The notes: generated by a model from the letters alone, not told the origin. Positions 1-8,783 are shown, numbered from the stretch's first letter. The stretch: 64,000 bases of DNA from an uncultured Anaerotruncus sp. (GCA_900539775.1 UQDL01000005.1:1-64000); one strand, 5' to 3'. A program made the numbers and translations.

Positions 1-2542
1 TGTCTGTAAAGGTGGGATCTGTGCTCCACTGAATATAATATCCGTGGCAAACGGCGTAATCCCATTCAGCCTTTATACTGTTATTATCCGCTATTTTTGC
101 TTTAAAGTTTTCAACGGGTGCCGTTGCGGCACAAATTCTGAATATTCCCTCTGCAACAGCTTTTTCCCCATTCTTTGCAGTAACCTTTATATCATATTCC
201 CAAGCGGGATTAAGATCCGTAAAAGTGAAATCGCTTGTTTCGCTTGTGCCTTTAAGCTCGCTTGCGCCGTTTGTAACATCGTAAACATCATATTCCGTTG
301 CGCCGTCAACATCCGCCCAATCAAGCCAAAGCGCTCTGCCGCCGTTTCCTCTGCCGGTTACGGCAAATTCGTTTATCTCACGCAAACCGCTGCCAACGGA
401 AACGCCCTCGCTGAATGGCCCAAACACTCGCTGCGAATCAACAAGCTTATAAGCACGAACACGCACATAATAATTTTTACTGTTTGAACCTACAGAAGCA
501 ACATAGCTTGTGTTGCTTTTACCGGAAACAAATGCTCCGTTGCAATTTGATTTGAAATCCGGATTATCCGACCATTGCACATAATATCCGCTGCAATCAA
601 CGGAAGCCCAGCTGATTTTAATTTTTGATTTTCCCTGCGCTGCGGCATCCACGCAACTTATACGCCGGCAGGCGGCAGCAGTGTGCAATGCTTCGGATTG
701 CGGTGAAATTCCGGTTTCATTTGAAAATGCCGCAATTGCAAAGCAGTATTCCTTTCCGCTTTCCGTGCCGTTAACGGTATAAGCCTTACTCAATCCTCCG
801 CTTACTGTTGCAAGCTTAATCCATTCATTGTTTTGAAGCTCATAAACATAATATCCGTCTGCGGCGATTTGCGAATTCCAGCCGAGGGTTATAAACGAGC
901 CATCGTCTGCTCTGCCTAAAACCGACAAACCTGCCATTTTTGCAAGCGGAGATTGATATTCAATATAATCGGAATAATTATTTGAATAGGTGCGCACATT
1001 GGTTGAATTATCATGATAAAGAGCCCTCACCGTAAATGTGTATTTACACCCGCTTATAAGCCCCGATACTTCACAATAAGTGTGGCCAACAACAGTAGGT
1101 GCAGTTTGCCAAGCACCGTCTTCTGCCTTAAAGCAAACCTGATATCCGTTTGCGCCGCTTGCCGCATTCCAATCAACATGGGCATTGCCGTTTGACTTTG
1201 CATAAACCGTAAGATTTTTAGGTGCAGCAAGTGCCGAGCTGTATTTAACCTGCATGCCGTAATTTTTATTCCAACTGCCTCTGACAGTTTCATATATACC
1301 GTTTATAATTGAATTCGAATTGATTGACGATGGGCTTTTCAGCTCCACCAATGCCGATCTTGCGCCCAAATTAGCCTTTGCCCAGCCCATGATATAGCCT
1401 TTTTCCGTGCCGTATTGATTGCTTTGATCTCTTTTTAAATTATTCGTGCTTCTATAGATACTTACAAGTTCGGGATCACCGAGCACCGTATCAAGCCAAC
1501 CGTGAAAATCAATATAAGTGCTCATCTTGTATTTATACATAAGATCACGCAGCGCACGGCTTTCACGGGCTTTGAACTTACCGGCAATGAAATCCCTGTT
1601 CATATCAACATTATCCGCAGTGCATCTGCCGAATGCACCCGGCTTGGCACGATCATTATTTTCGCCGTCAATTGTGCCGTCGGGGTTTGCGCAAGGCACT
1701 ATAACCAAACGATAATCCCAAAGATTATCCGGATTTTCGGCGAAATATTCCACAATGTCATTTGCGGCATCAACAAGCAATTTACCGTCTCTGTAATAAC
1801 TATCCTCAAAACCGTGAACCGCAAAGGTACAAAACAGAGTTTTACTGTTGTTACCGCCTCCGTTTATAACAAAGGCCTCTAAATTGCGGCCGAACGCACT
1901 TTTGCCATAAACGATTTTTGTTACATTTGAATAATCCATGGCAACTTTTGTTGCACGCATATTAAGCTCTATATCATTCTTTGAATAAACATAAACAATG
2001 CATGAGGCTTTAACGCCGTTTTCCGTTTCGGCAGTTATTATTGCCTTGCCTTCTTTAACCCCGGTAACTCTGCCGCTCGGTGAAACCGTTGCAACAGAAT
2101 TATCCGTGCTTGAATAAACAAACGATGTTTGATATGCACCGCTGTTTACCCTTGCGTTTAAATTGAAACTTTCACCCTCATCAATTGCCTTTTCAACGGA
2201 CGACAGCGTGATTGATGCCGGCTTTGTTTTAACGGCAATATCAACAGAAACGGATTCGCCGCTTTGCATGGTGCATATAATTTTTGCCGAGCCTTGCTTT
2301 TCGGCACTTACAATACCGTTTTCATCAACCGTTACAACAGAATTATCAGAGCTTGAAAAAGTGAAATTATCAAGCTTTTCTCCCTCTTTGGATATTGCAA
2401 GCTGCTGCGATTTGCCCACGAGCATTTCCGAATTGCAAGAAACATTAAACGGTGCACCGGCAGCATTTGAGCAAATTGCAAAAAACAGCGCCGTGAACAC
2501 AGCACAAAAGATTGCCAAAAAATGTGATAACAGCTTTTTCAT
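1..2542 (-). CDS. Secreted M14-type zinc carboxypeptidase with Big2 and FN3 domains (3' end outside window)
   Basis: The frame is open from ATG at 2542 (AGGAGGG ribosome site at 2546-2552) to the window edge, about 847 codons without a stop, so the C-terminus is missing. A signal peptide (MKKLLSHFLAIFCAVFTALF) comes first, then two bacterial Ig-like (Big2) domains at about residues 30-185. The M14 catalytic domain follows: HGFE supplies zinc ligands H243 and E246, the DMNRDF segment is the substrate-binding N-R pair, H347 in DFHGW is the third ligand and E400 in ALVEL the catalytic glutamate. From about residue 430 there are four complete fibronectin type III repeats and a fifth cut by the edge. 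It should be an exported peptidase acting on peptides or cell-wall stems; the substrate is not visible. The repeats probably act as spacers or glycan-contact modules. Confidence 0.88.
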   Translation of the reverse strand, partial: MKKLLSHFLAIFCAVFTALFFAICSNAAGAPFNVSCNSEMLVGKSQQLAISKEGEKLDNFTFSSSDNSVVTVDENGIVSAEKQGSAKIICTMQSGESVSVDIAVKTKPASITLSSVEKAIDEGESFNLNARVNSGAYQTSFVYSSTDNSVATVSPSGRVTGVKEGKAIITAETENGVKASCIVYVYSKNDIELNMRATKVAMDYSNVTKIVYGKSAFGRNLEAFVINGGGNNSKTLFCTFAVHGFEDSYYRDGKLLVDAANDIVEYFAENPDNLWDYRLVIVPCANPDGTIDGENNDRAKPGAFGRCTADNVDMNRDFIAGKFKARESRALRDLMYKYKMSTYIDFHGWLDTVLGDPELVSIYRSTNNLKRDQSNQYGTEKGYIMGWAKANLGARSALVELKSPSSINSNSIINGIYETVRGSWNKNYGMQVKYSSALAAPKNLTVYAKSNGNAHVDWNAASGANGYQVCFKAEDGAWQTAPTVVGHTYCEVSGLISGCKYTFTVRALYHDNSTNVRTYSNNYSDYIEYQSPLAKMAGLSVLGRADDGSFITLGWNSQIAADGYYVYELQNNEWIKLATVSGGLSKAYTVNGTESGKEYCFAIAAFSNETGISPQSEALHTAAACRRISCVDAAAQGKSKIKISWASVDCSGYYVQWSDNPDFKSNCNGAFVSGKSNTSYVASVGSNSKNYYVRVRAYKLVDSQRVFGPFSEGVSVGSGLREINEFAVTGRGNGGRALWLDWADVDGATEYDVYDVTNGASELKGTSETSDFTFTDLNPAWEYDIKVTAKNGEKAVAEGIFRICAATAPVENFKAKIADNNSIKAEWDYAVCHGYYIQWSTDPTFTD

Positions 2543-2588
2543 ACACCCTCCTAAAAGCAGAATTTAAGCAAACATAACTTATAATTTC

Positions 2589-2617
2589 ATTCTACCACAG
2601 CGAAAAATAAATATCAA
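2589..2617 (-). promoter_or_regulatory. Sigma-A-type promoter of the M14 peptidase gene
   Basis: On the minus strand TTGATA (2612-2617) and TAGAAT (2589-2594) are separated by 17 nt, about 46 nt upstream of the start codon at 2542. Confidence 0.6.
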
Positions 2618-2708
2618 CGGAATATAAGATTACAAAACGGCTCATTTTGTTACAATAAATCGTGAAAAAAATAACTTTCTACTTTTTGTAATTTTTTTCT
2701 GTTAATTT

Positions 2709-2772
2709 TTTACATTTCGTGTTATAATAAATATTGTAACAAGCGATTCGTAAAGTTCAATTTACATTTCGT
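2709..2772 (+). promoter_or_regulatory. carD upstream region: TATAAT and two direct repeats
   Basis: A TATAAT box lies at 2723-2728 with only a weak upstream hexamer. The 12-mer TTTACATTTCGT occurs twice, at 2709-2720 and 2761-2772, bracketing the presumed transcription start. This could be an operator for carD; the role is inferred from position only. Confidence 0.4.
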
Positions 2773-2811
2773 AATAAGAAAAGTGTTAAATTTTCAGAAA
2801 GGTGTGATAAA

Positions 2812-3315
2812 ATGTTTAAGATAGGCGACACATTTGTTTACGGCTCAAACGGAGTATGTAAAATTACAGACATTAAAAGCGAAAAATTTGCAAGGGAAAC
2901 GAAAACCTACTATATTCTTTCGCCTTTCTTTGATTCTAAGGAAACCATATTTGTGCCTGTTGACAATGAAACGCTTATATCTAAAATGAAAGCATTGCTT
3001 TCAAAGGGTGAAATTATGGAGCTTATCAAATCCATCCCCGCTCAGCAATCCGTGTGGAATGAAAACACAAACACAAGGCGCGAGTTGTTTAAAAAAATCA
3101 TTAACAAAGCAAACAGAACTGAACTTATTTCGCTCATGAAAACGCTGCACGATAAAAAGCAAGCCCAAGAGGCTCTCGGCAAAAGCCTTTCCGTTTTAGA
3201 CGAGAAATATTACCGCAAGGCGCAAAACATTATCCACGGCGAAATTGCATTGGTGCTTGAAATGCAACCGGCGGAAGTGGAGCCGTTTATAGAAAAAGTT
3301 ATCAAGGCAGCTTAA
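2812..3315 (+). CDS. CarD/CdnL-family transcriptional regulator
   Basis: A 167-residue protein with ribosome site AAAGGTG 7 nt before ATG. The N-terminal 60 residues form the CarD/TRCF RNA-polymerase-interaction fold (GDTFVYGSNGVCKITDI, then a YYIL..PFF segment and FVPVDN), which in this family binds the RNA polymerase beta subunit. The helical C-terminal half (about residues 70-165) matches the part of CdnL proteins that contacts promoter DNA. Family members stabilise open complexes, often at rRNA and growth-related promoters. The gene is monocistronic, with hairpins downstream. Length is normal for Clostridial CarD proteins. Confidence 0.88.
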   Translation: MFKIGDTFVYGSNGVCKITDIKSEKFARETKTYYILSPFFDSKETIFVPVDNETLISKMKALLSKGEIMELIKSIPAQQSVWNENTNTRRELFKKIINKANRTELISLMKTLHDKKQAQEALGKSLSVLDEKYYRKAQNIIHGEIALVLEMQPAEVEPFIEKVIKAA

Positions 3316-3334
3316 ACAAAAATCAAAGCAAAAA

Positions 3335-3440
3335 GCCCAAAATGTGCAATCTTGGGCATTTGAATTAAAAAAGAAAAATCAAAAAAAGCAAGGCTCAACG
3401 CGCTTAATCATTAAGCAAGGCAATTGAGGCTTGCTTTTTT
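3335..3440 (+). terminator. Hairpin and rho-independent terminator after carD
   Basis: A first hairpin (GCCCAA/TTGGGC, 3336-3359) is followed by a long stem at 3382-3440. Its arms, AAAAAAGCAAG.CTCAA and TTGAG.CTTGCTTTTTT, pair with one mismatch and end in T6. A small nested hairpin (GCTTAA/TTAAGC) sits inside. Confidence 0.7.
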
Positions 3441-3467
3441 ATGCGGCAAAATGAATTTTAATTTCTA

Positions 3468-3496
3468 TTGCCAAATTGCCGTTCAAAGAATATAAT
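3468..3496 (+). promoter_or_regulatory. Promoter of the esterase gene
   Basis: TTGCCA (3468-3473), 17-nt spacer, TATAAT (3491-3496). Because an in-frame ATG at 3468 would lie on the -35 box, the promoter supports the downstream start at 3537. Confidence 0.65.
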
Positions 3497-3536
3497 TAAA
3501 TTATCAAAGCCGCAAAAGCGGAGAAAGGCAAATATT

Positions 3537-4445
3537 ATGGCATTGCTTACAACAGTTTTAAAACAATTTTGGAAAGAAAACTCAAAGCTTGACGCCGAAA
3601 GAATAAGTAGGCAAAAGCCTACCGCAGGGGTAGACTGCATTTGCAATGTGCCCTATATAAATGACAAAAATTTGGAGCATATGCTTGATGTGTTTTTTCC
3701 CGAGAATTCAAGCGAGCGCCTGCCTGTTGTTGTTGATATTCACGGCGGAGGCTGGCTTGGCGGAGATAAAGAAATCAATAAAAACTTTTGCATTAACATA
3801 GCTTCAAAAGGCTTTTGCGTGTTTTCAATAAATTATCGTCTTGCCGGGAAATACAGATTTAACGAGCAAATTGAGGACATTTTTGAAGCCTTTGATTGGA
3901 TTGCCCTGCATGCAAACGCTTATCCTGCAGATTTGGAAAACGCATTTTTGGCAGGTGATTCCGCCGGCGGCCACTTTGCCTGTGTTTGTGCCGCTATTGC
4001 ATCATCCTTTATGCTTCAAAAAGAATTTGCCGTTGCAAAGCCAAAATTCAAATTTAAGGCTGTTGCGGCAATTTCACCGGCGGTTGATTTAACAGCACCC
4101 AATCCAATGCTTAACATAAATCTGCCTGCATTGCTTGGAAAGTCATTCAGGCAAAGCCCTTATTACAAATATATGAACTTCAAAAAAGTGGCAACAAACC
4201 ATATGCCGCCTTTTTACATTTGCACATCAACCGGTGATAGTTTAAGGCTTGATTCATACAAGCTGAAATTCACTCTTGATAAGCTTGGAATTGAAAATAT
4301 GCTTGATGATTTTAAAGGTAAATACATAGGCAGGGTGCTGCCGCATGTTTTTGCCGTGCTTGAGCCGACGCCTTCTTATTCGCAGGAATGCATAAACCAT
4401 ATGCTCGGCTTTTTTAAGGCACATATGGGAATTATCAATGATTAA
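3537..4445 (+). CDS. Alpha/beta hydrolase, HSL-type esterase/lipase
   Basis: A 302-residue cytoplasmic hydrolase. HGGGW at residues 69-73 is the oxyanion-hole motif of the hormone-sensitive-lipase family, GDSAGG at 140-145 holds nucleophile S142, and a late STGDSLRLDS and PHVFAVLE supply the likely Asp and His of the triad. No signal peptide is seen. The start at 3537 is chosen because GGAGAAAGG lies upstream and the longer frame begins inside the promoter. The family cleaves short-chain carboxyl esters, for example acetylated sugars; the actual substrate is unknown. It is convergent with the ABC transporter operon, sharing a terminator. Confidence 0.85.
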   Translation: MALLTTVLKQFWKENSKLDAERISRQKPTAGVDCICNVPYINDKNLEHMLDVFFPENSSERLPVVVDIHGGGWLGGDKEINKNFCINIASKGFCVFSINYRLAGKYRFNEQIEDIFEAFDWIALHANAYPADLENAFLAGDSAGGHFACVCAAIASSFMLQKEFAVAKPKFKFKAVAAISPAVDLTAPNPMLNINLPALLGKSFRQSPYYKYMNFKKVATNHMPPFYICTSTGDSLRLDSYKLKFTLDKLGIENMLDDFKGKYIGRVLPHVFAVLEPTPSYSQECINHMLGFFKAHMGIIND

Positions 4446-4458
4446 ATAAAAAGACAAA

Positions 4459-4499
4459 ACAAGAGCGATGCGCCGTTCAAACGGCACACCGCTCTTTTA
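4459..4499. terminator. Bidirectional terminator between esterase and ABC transporter genes
   Basis: AAGAGCG / CGCTCTT arms with an inner GCCGTT/AACGGC stem; T-rich on the plus side, and A-rich before the stem so it can also serve the minus strand. Confidence 0.7.
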
Positions 4500-4506
4500 T
4501 GTTTAA

Positions 4507-5229
4507 TCAAAGAACTTTTGAAAGAAAATCTTGAAGACGGGGATGCTGAGGATTTGTGAAAAATTCATCGGGAGTGTTTTCCTCGCAGATAATTCCGTTA
4601 TCCATAAACACAACCTTGGATGCAACTTCCCTTGCAAATCCCATTTCGTGAGTAACAACAACCATCGTCATTCCCTCATCCGCAAGATCACGCATAACCT
4701 GCAAAACCTCGCCAACCATTTCAGGATCCAGCGCCGATGTAGGCTCATCAAAAAGCATTACCTTTGGATTCATGGCAAGAGAGCGAACTATTGCCGCCCT
4801 TTGTTTTTGGCCGCCGGAGAGGCTACTTGGATATTCATCCGCTTTATCGGAAAGGCCAACTCTTGCCAAAAGCTTAAGTGCATTTTCATTAGCTTCTTCT
4901 TTAGTCATTATCTTATGATAAACCGGAGCAAGAGTTATATTTTCAATAATTGTTTTATTATTAAACAGATTAAAATGCTGAAACACCATTCCCATGTGCT
5001 TGCGAATTTCATTTATATCTGTTTTTTTATCGTTTACAAGCTTGCCCTCAAACCAAATTTCGCCCTTTGTGGGGGTTTCAAGCAAGTTGAGGCAGCGCAA
5101 AAATGTGCTTTTTCCCGAACCCGAGGGGCCTATAATTACGATTTTTTCATTTTGATCAATCTCATAATTTATGCCCTTTAAAACATGATTGTCGCCGAAG
5201 CTTTTTTCAAGATTACATACGTTTATCAC
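4507..5229 (-). CDS. Polar amino-acid ABC transporter, ATP-binding protein
   Basis: A 240-residue ATPase of the GlnQ/ArtP type. Walker A is GPSGSGKST (residues 34-42), the Q-loop is MVFQHFNLF, the signature LSGGQKQRAAI, Walker B VMLFDEPTSALD and the H-loop VVVTHEM. It energises uptake of a polar amino acid together with the permease and lipoprotein encoded immediately upstream on the same strand. Its start overlaps the permease end by 17 nt, implying translational coupling. The length matches the family exactly. The transported amino acid cannot be read from the sequence. Confidence 0.93.
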   Translation of the reverse strand: MINVCNLEKSFGDNHVLKGINYEIDQNEKIVIIGPSGSGKSTFLRCLNLLETPTKGEIWFEGKLVNDKKTDINEIRKHMGMVFQHFNLFNNKTIIENITLAPVYHKIMTKEEANENALKLLARVGLSDKADEYPSSLSGGQKQRAAIVRSLAMNPKVMLFDEPTSALDPEMVGEVLQVMRDLADEGMTMVVVTHEMGFAREVASKVVFMDNGIICEENTPDEFFTNPQHPRLQDFLSKVL

Positions 5230-5920
5230 TTTTTCTCAGGCTCCTTTCCACAAGCTTAACAAGGAAGGAAATAATTACAACCAGCACAATATAAATCACT
5301 GCCATAACAAGATAAGGCACCATGAAATCATAGGTGTTTGAGCCGATACGCTGGAATGCAAGATAAAGATCGGTTGCGCCAACAAAGCTTACTACCGATG
5401 TTTCCTTAATTAAAGAAATGAATTCGTTTCCGAGGGTTGGCAATATATTTTTGACTGCCTGCGGAATAACGATTTTAACCATTGTTGTGCCATAGCTTAA
5501 ACCAACCGAGCGGCCGCCTTCCATTTGACCGGGATCAACGGAAAGAATACCGGCACGCATTATTTCAGAGATATATGCTGCAGAGTTTAAACCGAAAACC
5601 ACAAGCGCCACGCCGACGGAATTCATATGCAACCCCAAAAGCGGCATTAAAACATAATAGAACACCAACAGCTGCACAACAATAGGAGTGCCTCTGAAAA
5701 GGCTCACATAAAACGATGCTATTTTTTCAACGATTTTAACAAACACATTTGTTTTCGGCACAACCCTTGCAGTTGCAAGCAAAGTGCCGAGCACAATGCC
5801 TATAAAAAGGCCCATTACAGCAATAATAAGTGTGTTCTTTAATCCTTCAACAACAACATTATAGCCGTTTTTATGCATGAAGAATTCCCAAAACACTTCA
5901 AATTTTCTTTCAAAATTCAT
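5213..5920 (-). CDS. Polar amino-acid ABC transporter, permease
   Basis: A 235-residue HisM/GlnP-type membrane permease with about five transmembrane helices and the EAA-type cytoplasmic loop (EGGRSVGLSYGTTMVKIVIP), which docks on the ATPase. The start at 5920 is preferred over the upstream 5953 because GGGGA precedes it and the longer version would run through the hairpin at 5939-5968. It is the second gene of the lipoprotein-permease-ATPase operon. Confidence 0.9.
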   Translation of the reverse strand: MNFERKFEVFWEFFMHKNGYNVVVEGLKNTLIIAVMGLFIGIVLGTLLATARVVPKTNVFVKIVEKIASFYVSLFRGTPIVVQLLVFYYVLMPLLGLHMNSVGVALVVFGLNSAAYISEIMRAGILSVDPGQMEGGRSVGLSYGTTMVKIVIPQAVKNILPTLGNEFISLIKETSVVSFVGATDLYLAFQRIGSNTYDFMVPYLVMAVIYIVLVVIISFLVKLVERSLRKSDKRM

Positions 5921-5938
5921 TACATATCCCCATAGTAA

Positions 5939-5968
5939 AATGCCCGGCCTCATGCGAGACAGGGCATT
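5939..5968 (-). terminator. Intra-operon hairpin between binding-protein and permease genes
   Basis: AATGCCC / GGGCATT arms with a 16-nt loop, placed just after the lipoprotein stop codon. It has only a weak T-tract (TTTTA), so partial termination or 3'-end protection of the more abundant lipoprotein mRNA is the likely role (inference). Confidence 0.5.
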
Positions 5969-5983
5969 CTGATTTTTTAATAA

Positions 5984-6844
5984 TTATGCTACTGCGTTAA
6001 TAGATTTAACGATTGCATCAGCCGGAGCCGCATCAATAATAACATAATTTACGCCGCCGTTGATAAGATCCTGCACTGCAAGAGAGCCGTTTGCATAGCC
6101 CTTCCATGTAGCATTAAGCTTATCAAAGCCGAAGTCTTCACTGCCTTCAACATAGAACTGACCTGTTGTGCCGTTTTGACCGCCGATTTTTGTGCTTGCA
6201 TCAAAGCCTTTAAGGATAGCATCAACATCTTCCTTTGTTTTGCATTCATCAAAGGTAGTATCATCTTCTTTAACAATAAGCTTTTGAGAAGCAGAATAAT
6301 AAGATTCCGAGAAATCAACCTGCTCTGCCCTTTCGGGTGTTACGGTAAGGCCGGCCATGCCGATATCTGCCTTGCCCTGCTGAACGGAAAGAAGAACGGC
6401 ATCAAATGCCATATCAACGATTACAAGCTCTTTATTGAGCTTATCTGCAAGAAGCTTTGCAAGCTCCATATCAATGCCGAAGAACTGATCGCCCTGCTTG
6501 TATTCAAACGGATTGAATTCTGCATTTGTGGCAACCACAAGCTGATCCTTTGAAGAATCCTGAACGGCAGAGGTTACACCCTCAGGAGTGCCGTTTGCAA
6601 AATACTTGTTGCAAATTTCATCAAGCTGGCCGTTTGCTTTAATTTCCGCAATAAAATCATTAACCTGCTGTTTAAGTTCGGGCTGATTTTTGTCTACACC
6701 GAATGCGTATTCCTCATCGGAAAGAGCAATATCAATCACCTTAACCTTGGCTGATGAACCGCCGTTCTTGGAGCAAGCCGCAAACGCCGTGGCAAAGATT
6801 GCAACAGCAAGAAGAACCGCTAAAACTTTTGTGATTTTTTTCAT
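5984..6844 (-). CDS. Amino-acid ABC transporter substrate-binding lipoprotein, apparently circularly permuted
   Basis: A 286-residue lipoprotein: AAAGGAG precedes ATG at 6844, a signal peptide is followed by lipobox TAFAAC and a C-S-K-N-G-G linker. The fold is SBP_bac_3, but the order is unusual. The segment that normally ends such proteins (DEEYAFGVDKNQPELKQQV through LDEICNKYF) sits at the N-terminus, about residues 35-80. A linker then leads to the usual first strand (QLVVATNAEFNPFEY, about residue 100). The protein stops at IIDAAPADAIVKSINAVA, exactly where the moved segment would ordinarily begin. It binds the amino acid outside the membrane for the adjacent permease. No frameshift is involved. 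Confidence 0.88.
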   Translation of the reverse strand: MKKITKVLAVLLAVAIFATAFAACSKNGGSSAKVKVIDIALSDEEYAFGVDKNQPELKQQVNDFIAEIKANGQLDEICNKYFANGTPEGVTSAVQDSSKDQLVVATNAEFNPFEYKQGDQFFGIDMELAKLLADKLNKELVIVDMAFDAVLLSVQQGKADIGMAGLTVTPERAEQVDFSESYYSASQKLIVKEDDTTFDECKTKEDVDAILKGFDASTKIGGQNGTTGQFYVEGSEDFGFDKLNATWKGYANGSLAVQDLINGGVNYVIIDAAPADAIVKSINAVA

Positions 6845-6885
6845 CTTAATTTCTCCTTTATAAAAGTTTGTTTTTGATGTTTCCA

Positions 6886-6914
6886 ATTCTACTACAAAAC
6901 TTATGAAAATGCAA
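6886..6914 (-). promoter_or_regulatory. Promoter of the amino-acid ABC operon
   Basis: Minus strand TTGCAT (6909-6914), 17-nt spacer, TAGAAT (6886-6891), about 40 nt before the lipoprotein start. Confidence 0.6.
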
Positions 6915-6933
6915 GCAATATACAATAATTATA

Positions 6934-6962
6934 TTGAAAAAGGCGAATATTAGTGCTAAAAT
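6934..6962 (+). promoter_or_regulatory. Promoter of the GNAT-GH30-trmO operon
   Basis: TTGAAA (6934-6939), 17-nt spacer, TAAAAT (6957-6962). The ATG at 6978 is only 15 nt downstream of the -10 box, so the leader is very short. Confidence 0.6.
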
Positions 6963-6977
6963 ATAGTCGGTGATTGT

Positions 6978-7397
6978 ATGGAGTGCATAAAAATTCATCG
7001 CAAATTGCATAAAGACGCAATAAATATTCGGCAAAAGGTGTTTGTTGAAGAGCAAAAATTCGTGAATGAATTTGATGATAAAGACGATGTTTCATTTCAT
7101 TTTGTAATATACAAAAACGGAATTGCAGCAGGAACGGCAAGAATGTTTACGGAAGACGGCGGCGAAAGCTTCCATATAGGAAGAGTTGCCGTTTTGCCCG
7201 AATACAGAAAAGACGGATTCGGAAGCAAGCTTGTGAAAGCCGCACTAAAAAAAGCATCAGAACTCGGTGCAAAAAAAGCTGTTCTCTCGGCGCAATGCAG
7301 AGTGCAACATTTCTATGAATCACTCGGTTTTTCTGCAAGCGGAGAAATATATTATGATGAATATTGCCCTCATGTGCATATGGAGAAATCACTATGA
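6978..7397 (+). CDS. GNAT family N-acetyltransferase
   Basis: A 139-residue single-domain acetyltransferase of the ElaA/YjcF type. The acetyl-CoA pyrophosphate loop is visible as RVAVLPEYRKDGFGSKLV (about residues 69-86), and the C-terminal FYESLGFSASGEIYYDEYCPHVHM is typical of this subgroup. It would transfer an acetyl group from acetyl-CoA to an unknown amine. Its stop overlaps the next start as ATGA, so it is co-translated with the GH30-like gene. Ribosome site is weak (GGTGA, 4 nt before ATG). Confidence 0.85.
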   Translation: MECIKIHRKLHKDAINIRQKVFVEEQKFVNEFDDKDDVSFHFVIYKNGIAAGTARMFTEDGGESFHIGRVAVLPEYRKDGFGSKLVKAALKKASELGAKKAVLSAQCRVQHFYESLGFSASGEIYYDEYCPHVHMEKSL

Positions 7398-8782
7398 TTA
7401 AAATTGATTTAACATCCGCAGAAAAAAGAAAACCGATTATAGGCTTCGGCACATCGGCTTGCTGGTGGAGCCAAAATGTGGCAAACAAAAGCACGGCGGA
7501 TGAGCTTGCCGAATTGCTTTACGGCAAAAACGGCCTTGGGCTGAATATTTACAGATTCAATGTCGGCGCAGGTTGGGACAACGACAATTGCAGAGTTGAA
7601 AATCCGTGGAGGCGCTGTGAATCTTTTTATGTTGACGAGAACACGGATGAAAGCGAAAACTTTTGCGGCCGCTATGATTTTGAAAAAGACAAAAATTCAT
7701 ACACCTTTTTAAAGCGATGCCTTAAAGAGGGCACGATAGACACGGTTATCCTTTTTACAAACTCGCCGCATTATTCGCTTACTTCAAGCGGGCAGGCAAG
7801 CGGCAGCCTTATGCACCACACCTGCAATCTGCCGATGAGCAATTACGGCCGCTTTGCGGATATTTTTCTTGACATCACACAGCACTTTATTGATGACGGT
7901 GTTCCGGTTAATTACATAAGCCCTATAAATGAGCCGCAATGGAAATGGGGCGGCAAATCGGTTTGGCAAGAGGGTTGCCATTATGAGCCAAAAGAGGTTG
8001 CGGCGGTGTTTCATACTTTTGCGCAAAAGCTTGAGGAGCGCAATATGAGCGTTAAGCTTTACGGCCCGGAAAGCGGCGAAATAGCCGGGCTTACCGAAGA
8101 ATATTTAAAACTTTTTTTGCAGGATGATTTAATCATGAAGCACCTTGGCGCATTTGCGCTTCATTCTTATCATGCAGACAGAGATTTTGAAATAAGAAAG
8201 AATTTTTACAAAAACACTGTTTTTACTCATCCTGAAATTCGGTTTGATATGAGCGAATGGTGCGAATTGCCGTGTAAGAACGGCACAAAAAGCATAAACG
8301 GAGCGCTCAACACGGCGCGCGTTATAGGCAGAGACCTGACTTTACTGGGCGCAAGAAGCTGGACAAGTTGGGTGGCGGTTAACCAATATGCCGATAAAAA
8401 GGGCGACGGAATTGATTATTCCGACGGACTTTTGGCGGCAACCGACGGGTTTTCACAATATTCGATTTGCAAAAGATATTATGCAATGCTGCATTTTACA
8501 AGATTTTTGCTGAAGCTTTCCGCTGCACTTATAACAGGTGCGGAAAGCGGCGAAAAGCTGAATGTTTTTGCATTTGAAACGCCCGGCGGCGATTATATAA
8601 TTGTGGCAGAAAATGAGGGCGGTGCAACCGATATTGAAATAAAATGCGGCAAAGAAAACGCCGAAATATACACCACCACGCAAAAGCGAAATTTCTACCG
8701 AGAAAAAGAAACCGCTTTTTGCGGCAAATTGCATTTAAAAGCCAAATCGCTTACCACGGCAAGGCTTTATAACGGTGAATAA
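7394..8782 (+). CDS. Intracellular GH30-like glycoside hydrolase
   Basis: A 462-residue (beta/alpha)8 hydrolase of clan GH-A resembling family 30. IIGFGTSACWWSQ opens the barrel, SPINEPQWKW carries the acid/base glutamate, and the FDMSEWCE strand carries the likely nucleophile. A small beta domain at about residues 385-460 matches the side domain of GH30. There is no signal peptide, so it probably acts on imported oligosaccharides. GGAGAA lies 9 nt before ATG at 7394. Beta-1,6-galactan, glucan or xylan fragments are all possible substrates; sequence alone does not decide. Confidence 0.8.
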   Translation: MIKIDLTSAEKRKPIIGFGTSACWWSQNVANKSTADELAELLYGKNGLGLNIYRFNVGAGWDNDNCRVENPWRRCESFYVDENTDESENFCGRYDFEKDKNSYTFLKRCLKEGTIDTVILFTNSPHYSLTSSGQASGSLMHHTCNLPMSNYGRFADIFLDITQHFIDDGVPVNYISPINEPQWKWGGKSVWQEGCHYEPKEVAAVFHTFAQKLEERNMSVKLYGPESGEIAGLTEEYLKLFLQDDLIMKHLGAFALHSYHADRDFEIRKNFYKNTVFTHPEIRFDMSEWCELPCKNGTKSINGALNTARVIGRDLTLLGARSWTSWVAVNQYADKKGDGIDYSDGLLAATDGFSQYSICKRYYAMLHFTRFLLKLSAALITGAESGEKLNVFAFETPGGDYIIVAENEGGATDIEIKCGKENAEIYTTTQKRNFYREKETAFCGKLHLKAKSLTTARLYNGE

Positions 8783-8783
8783 A

